From Rachycentron canadum (lineage: Eukaryota; Chordata; Actinopteri; Carangiformes; Rachycentridae): DNA of 64,000 nt. Each line of letters opens with the position of its first letter. Position 1 is the stretch's first letter. Positions 60,144 to 64,000 of this stretch are shown here, one piece after another. The notes under the pieces were generated by a model. It was given only the letters and a program-made list of their open reading frames with translations. It ran no database searches and had not been told where the DNA came from. The stretch covers positions 20,326,005 to 20,390,004 of the forward strand of contig CM076655.1 in NCBI GenBank assembly GCA_038496675.1. Direction: 5' to 3'. The position numbers and the translations under genes were made by a program.

Positions 60144-62039
60144 GAGACCAAAAACTTCAGAATAGCAGCTTAACTCAATGTGAAGGTTGGAAGTATCAGT
60201 TCTTGGGGAAGATAATGTTTAAATGAATCACACTATGAGTATGAGTATGTGTGTGAGCATATGTTTGTAAGCAGCATCACGGTCCTCCCCTGACAGTTCA
60301 TTTGTTAATTACTTGCAATCATATGTTTGCATATGTTTACACTGCTTGCAAACATGTGCAGTCATCAGCATCTGTCAGATATATTTAATGATGGACAATT
60401 TTTCAACCTTAACAGGTGCTGACATCTAATACAGCCTAAAGATCAAGATTGTATTTATGCGATTCTCAAAGTAGCTCATGATAAAGATGGAATTTTATTT
60501 GCTACTGTTCCAGTTTCTTCAGGAAAGCTGTTCTCCTCCCATTAATCCAAAACATAGAGTATAATAATATATATAATAACATGGGTATAATGATAATGTT
60601 TCACCGGCCTAACATACATGAAACGCGTCTTATGTTTGACATTGCCCTTGTAATTTCTTTGACATTGCTAATTTACAGATGAAAGAATTAAACACTCAAC
60701 CAGCTCACACAGCCACAACTAAACATAGACAAATCAGACATGCACAAGCACATATATGGCACACATACAAACAGTGTTAAGCTCTATGCACTATTGTCTG
60801 TAACTACAATGTTAGGATTACAAATTCCCAAATTGACAGTGTGTTTATCTTACATGAACATTCCCAGATGAAGTGAGAACTGCATTATTTTATTTTATCT
60901 TTTTGAACAGAAATATAGATGTGAGAACTGGATCTATACCATGGTTTACAGGCCTGGCAGTGAGCAATAACAAGATTTGTTTTAATACTTTGCTCACGGT
61001 GCCTAATTAGGGTGACCTCGTCAACACGAGAAAAAAAACCTGGTCTTTTCCCTCTGTTCTGAGGGGGATTTCTGAGGGCGAATTCTCCATGGTTTCATTG
61101 AAAAGCAGTCAGATGTGACAGAGGCTTAATGGCTTTTTCCACAATCCTAACTGTTTCTACTAGTTACTGTTTGCTTCTGGCTTTTCTTCCATAATTAAAC
61201 ATTCCTAAATTCCTTATTGAAGAAGCACATGTAGACATCTCACCCATTTAAAAACCCCTTGCTGTTGATTCTTCTGCTGTCACGTTCCAGAGCCAGCGAA
61301 ATCCTGTCTGAACAGTTGCCGCATGGAGGAAAAAAGGGGGAGTGAACTGCTTCTGGATGTGAATTACCATATTTGGTAATAAAGTAACATGTTGTCAAAC
61401 TGTTCGCTCTGGCATAAGCTGCAGCACAGTCATGGGGATATCCAGGCGCTAAGCATGAGCTCAGAGAGTTTTAATCCTGGGCAAACTCAGCAAGCTCACC
61501 AGCGAGAGAGTGTCAGCAAAGAAAGCCTTAGAAACATGACAATGGATGGACGTGACACTGAGAAACTCTACAGCTCTGTTAGCTTCAGGGGGTGGCAGGG
61601 AGGAGTGCTAGGGCATATTTATTCTGTTGTATGTTACCATGATGAGACAAGATGTTTTTTCTCCATCTAAGAACAAACGTGAGCTTTGCTTAGCATAGAG
61701 AGAGTTACCCTCGTGCTTTGCAGCAGAAAATATGACATAAATTTATTTTTAAGAAATGGCATCTGATTTTATCAGCTTTAGTATATAATCTGATCTATAT
61801 AATACATAGATATATAATCTTGATAAAGGAGCATAAGGACTCCAATGTGACACGAAGGGTATGCATATAGGATTTTATCTTGGTAAGAGCTGGGCACCGT
61901 TGGCCTGTAGCATCATCAGTATTTTCAGCTTCGATTTTTTAAGAGAAAATGTTATCGCATATTTTATAAAATGGATGAAAATCAGAGAAAAATACACGCT
62001 AGAATTAAATTGACCATTTTTCCTTTAATCACCAGTCCG

Positions 62040-62540
62040 TGTTCTTCATGACGTCATTTACTGTTAATTATGGTTCTAACAGCAGGAAACGGAAGCACCC
62101 GCTGATTTTGCCCAGAAAGGCACCTATCAGTGTTATACTTTAATACTGTGAATCCAAACAGAGAATCGGACTTTGTGAGATTATTTTATTGCCAAGAATA
62201 TTTTTGACTCGGAAATCAAAGTAATGTTTTGTCACGCTTGATTCATATTGGCTCCAATCAGGGGATGCGGGCTTCTGATTGGCTGTGGGGGATAAGTCCC
62301 GCCTCCTTCAGGTCAAAGTTAGTGTGAGAGAAACAACGCTAACGGAAGACTGCTATTTTAATTAGTGTAATAAGTAATCACCTAAAACTGGTGATAATGA
62401 CAAACCTTGCTATGGATGTCGAGAACAAACCCAGAAAACATTTTTGCGAAGAGAGAGAGGTAATTAAAGGACCTGTGCAGCGGGAGTTGACCGCCTTTGG
62501 CAGCGTCTTGGTAAATTTAGCGCAGTTAAGCTAGCGCGGC
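62040..62540 (+). promoter_or_regulatory. Promoter-like patch inside gria2 intron 2
   Basis: Within 500 bases there is a perfect CRE palindrome TGACGTCA (62049-62056), CCAATCAG (62254-62261) and its inverse CTGATTGG (62275-62282), a GC box-like CCCGCC (near 62299), and local CpG enrichment near 62510-62580. A 45-codon ATG frame with an internal GTAATT donor follows at 62397. No product is recognised. It could be an alternative gria2 promoter, an enhancer, a nested gene start or a transposon end. Confidence 0.4.
62397..62534 (+). other. Short ORF downstream of the promoter-like patch (unrecognised)
   Basis: The 45-codon frame (MTNLAMDVENKPRKHFCEER, then EVIKGPVQRELTAFGSVLVN, then LAQLS) has two in-frame ATGs. 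A possible donor GAG|GTAATT at 62459/62460 would end a first exon in phase 0. No known domain is seen. No downstream exon that continues it was found, so coding status is doubtful. Confidence 0.2.
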
Positions 62541-62848
62541 TAACGGCGGCAGCCATGTTGTCTGTCAACGGGATGCGCCACAGAAAGTTTGTATTTTTCA
62601 TGCTCTCCTACTTGGCAATATAGTTAATTCTGTGATATTTGGAGTCTATTATTATCATCTATTATTATCTGTCAACAAGCAGCAGATTTCTGCATCGATA
62701 ACCATAAAATAAGAGTCACAGGTTAATTGTTTTACTAAAGAGAAACACAGTTTCATAGTTGAAGTGTTTAGAAATCATATTTCACAGTTTGAAAGTTAAA
62801 ATGTAATAGGCAACATATTACATATGAGAAATGCTGTATAATAGGGGG

Positions 62849-62874
62849 GAATTTTTTTTTTTTTTTTTTTTTTG
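62849..62874. repeat. Poly-T tract
   Basis: A run of about 24 T following six G; possibly the reverse-oriented tail of a retroposon, but no element body was recognised. Confidence 0.8.
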
Positions 62875-64000
62875 TTTTGAGAGTTGTGGTGTGATATTCA
62901 TTATGGCCATAAAAGACTGGTATTTTAATGAGTCAATATAGTGGTAGCTGTGTTTCTTTTTTTACAAAAGCTAGATTTTGAGAGACCCTGACAAAGGAGA
63001 TGGTGAGCCACTACCCAACCCAACCCCCTCTGTCGGAGGAGGAGACCACTCCCTCCTTAATTCACATCACTGTTAAATTTGCCTAAATCTTACTATTTTC
63101 CTGTTTTGGGACAAACCTAAGAGGATTTTGAGGGGGAAACTGACTGTAACTTCACATTCCAGATATTTGTTCCGTTACAAGTGAAATGTGTCAAATAACC
63201 AGTTTGTGGTGTTTGTTTTGTGTCAAAATCATGAATAATTGTGAAAATGGTCACTTATTTATTAACATTTCATTACAGGATGAGTGAATACATTTTTCAA
63301 TTAATTCAAGATTTGACAGATTGTGTGTAAAATCTTCAGTTATCTTTCAAGTATATGACTTTTGTTGACTATAGTGAAATATGGGTCATCGAAATTGAAT
63401 GAATGAGGTTGTGTCCTTTCTCACCCACAGTCCGGGAGATTGTTTTGACATTTTCTCGCTACCTTTGCAGCTGTTGGTTTAGATCAAAACTTTCCAAGCT
63501 TTGCAGGAATTTGTGTCAGACTTTGTTCAGTTCAGTCGGCTGTTACTCATGAACAGAGTGCAATGATCTGCTTAACATGTAACCTAAAGCCCCTACTAAA
63601 GGATCTTTCATTCCTCTTCACTGAATTGTACAAAATAATTTTCTTGTTAGGTTGTACCAGTTATCAGACTCACTTTATGTTCTATTGACTCGAACTAAGA
63701 CAAAAATGGCATTAGATCTCTCTGTGGCTATATCTCTGGCCACTGTCATCTGCTGAAAAGATTAGGAACGGTGCCAGAGACTGATGAAGGGTGATCGGAT
63801 CGTAGTTAACGGTTTCTCTTGGGCAGCTGTAACGAATATTTAATTGCGGGAGTCGATGGACTGGTTAAGATGTTGAGAGCACATAAAAACTGGCAGTGGA
63901 TGAAAGCTGGCCCTGCCCCCACTTATTTTGGCCTGATCTTGATGAGCTCTGCATGTTTTGGAAGTCAACGATGGAGAAGCTGGCTTTTGATTATGGGATG

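Larger units (their letters stand above)
44252..64000 (+). other. gria2: gria2 intron 2, at least 19.7 kb (continues beyond the window)
   Basis: No exon 3 (FCSQFSRGVYAIFGF-type sequence) was found in the rest of the window. The intron holds a 17-base C run 14 bases after the donor, several microsatellites, G-rich tracts, RFX X-box-like sites, a perfect palindrome at 60109-60143, a dispersed repeat at about 59655-59905, and a promoter-like patch at about 62040-62540. Confidence 0.85.

Noticed and set aside
62969..63003. Possible exon with acceptor TTTACAAAAG and donor GTGAGC following the 62397 ORF
   Set aside because: Joining it in phase 0 gives a stop codon after six codons, and other frames stop sooner.

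Overview
This window is vertebrate nuclear DNA, almost certainly from a teleost and probably a spiny-rayed (percomorph) fish. The evidence is coding exons typical of bony vertebrates separated by GT-AG introns, long dinucleotide microsatellites, and several dispersed repeat families I recognise from fish genomes: tRNA-type SINE tails, a Tc1-like transposon relic, and a TTAA-flanked MITE. The gene order is pdgfc (minus), glrb (plus), gria2 (plus). This is the same order and orientation as PDGFC-GLRB-GRIA2 on human 4q31-q32, so the block is ancient conserved synteny.

Layout: (1) 1-296, first coding exon of pdgfc (platelet-derived growth factor C) on the minus strand, with the start of its intron 1. 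(2) 297-9.1 kb, intergenic DNA with SINE debris. (3) About 9.15-9.99 kb, a CpG-rich island that is the likely glrb promoter; it carries a near-consensus RE1 (REST/NRSF) silencer and a good candidate first-exon splice donor. (4) 12.18-34.83 kb, the complete coding region of glrb (glycine receptor beta subunit) in nine coding exons, 496 residues, open throughout, with the 3' UTR running to about 35.68 kb. (5) 35.7-43.4 kb, intergenic DNA with nested repeats and a second near-consensus RE1 at 41.9 kb. (6) 43.87-44.25 kb, the first two coding exons of gria2 (AMPA receptor GluA2) separated by a 157-base intron. (7) 44.25-64.0 kb, the 5' part of a very long gria2 intron 2; exon 3 was not found and must lie beyond the window.

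How the genes relate: glrb and gria2 encode neuronal ligand-gated channel subunits, one inhibitory (glycine, anchored by gephyrin) and one excitatory (glutamate). They sit tandemly, and each has an RE1 element upstream, which suggests shared silencing outside neurons. pdgfc encodes a secreted growth factor and is transcribed away from them.

Most striking points: two RE1 elements each matching 18 of 21 consensus bases; a GC-AG intron in glrb; Leu instead of the mammalian Phe at the 6' pore position of glrb TM2; a perfect 12-bp hairpin inside the tiny gria2 intron 1; short upstream ORFs in the gria2 leader, one overlapping the start codon; and a promoter-like patch (CRE, paired CCAAT boxes, GC box, short ORF) deep inside gria2 intron 2.
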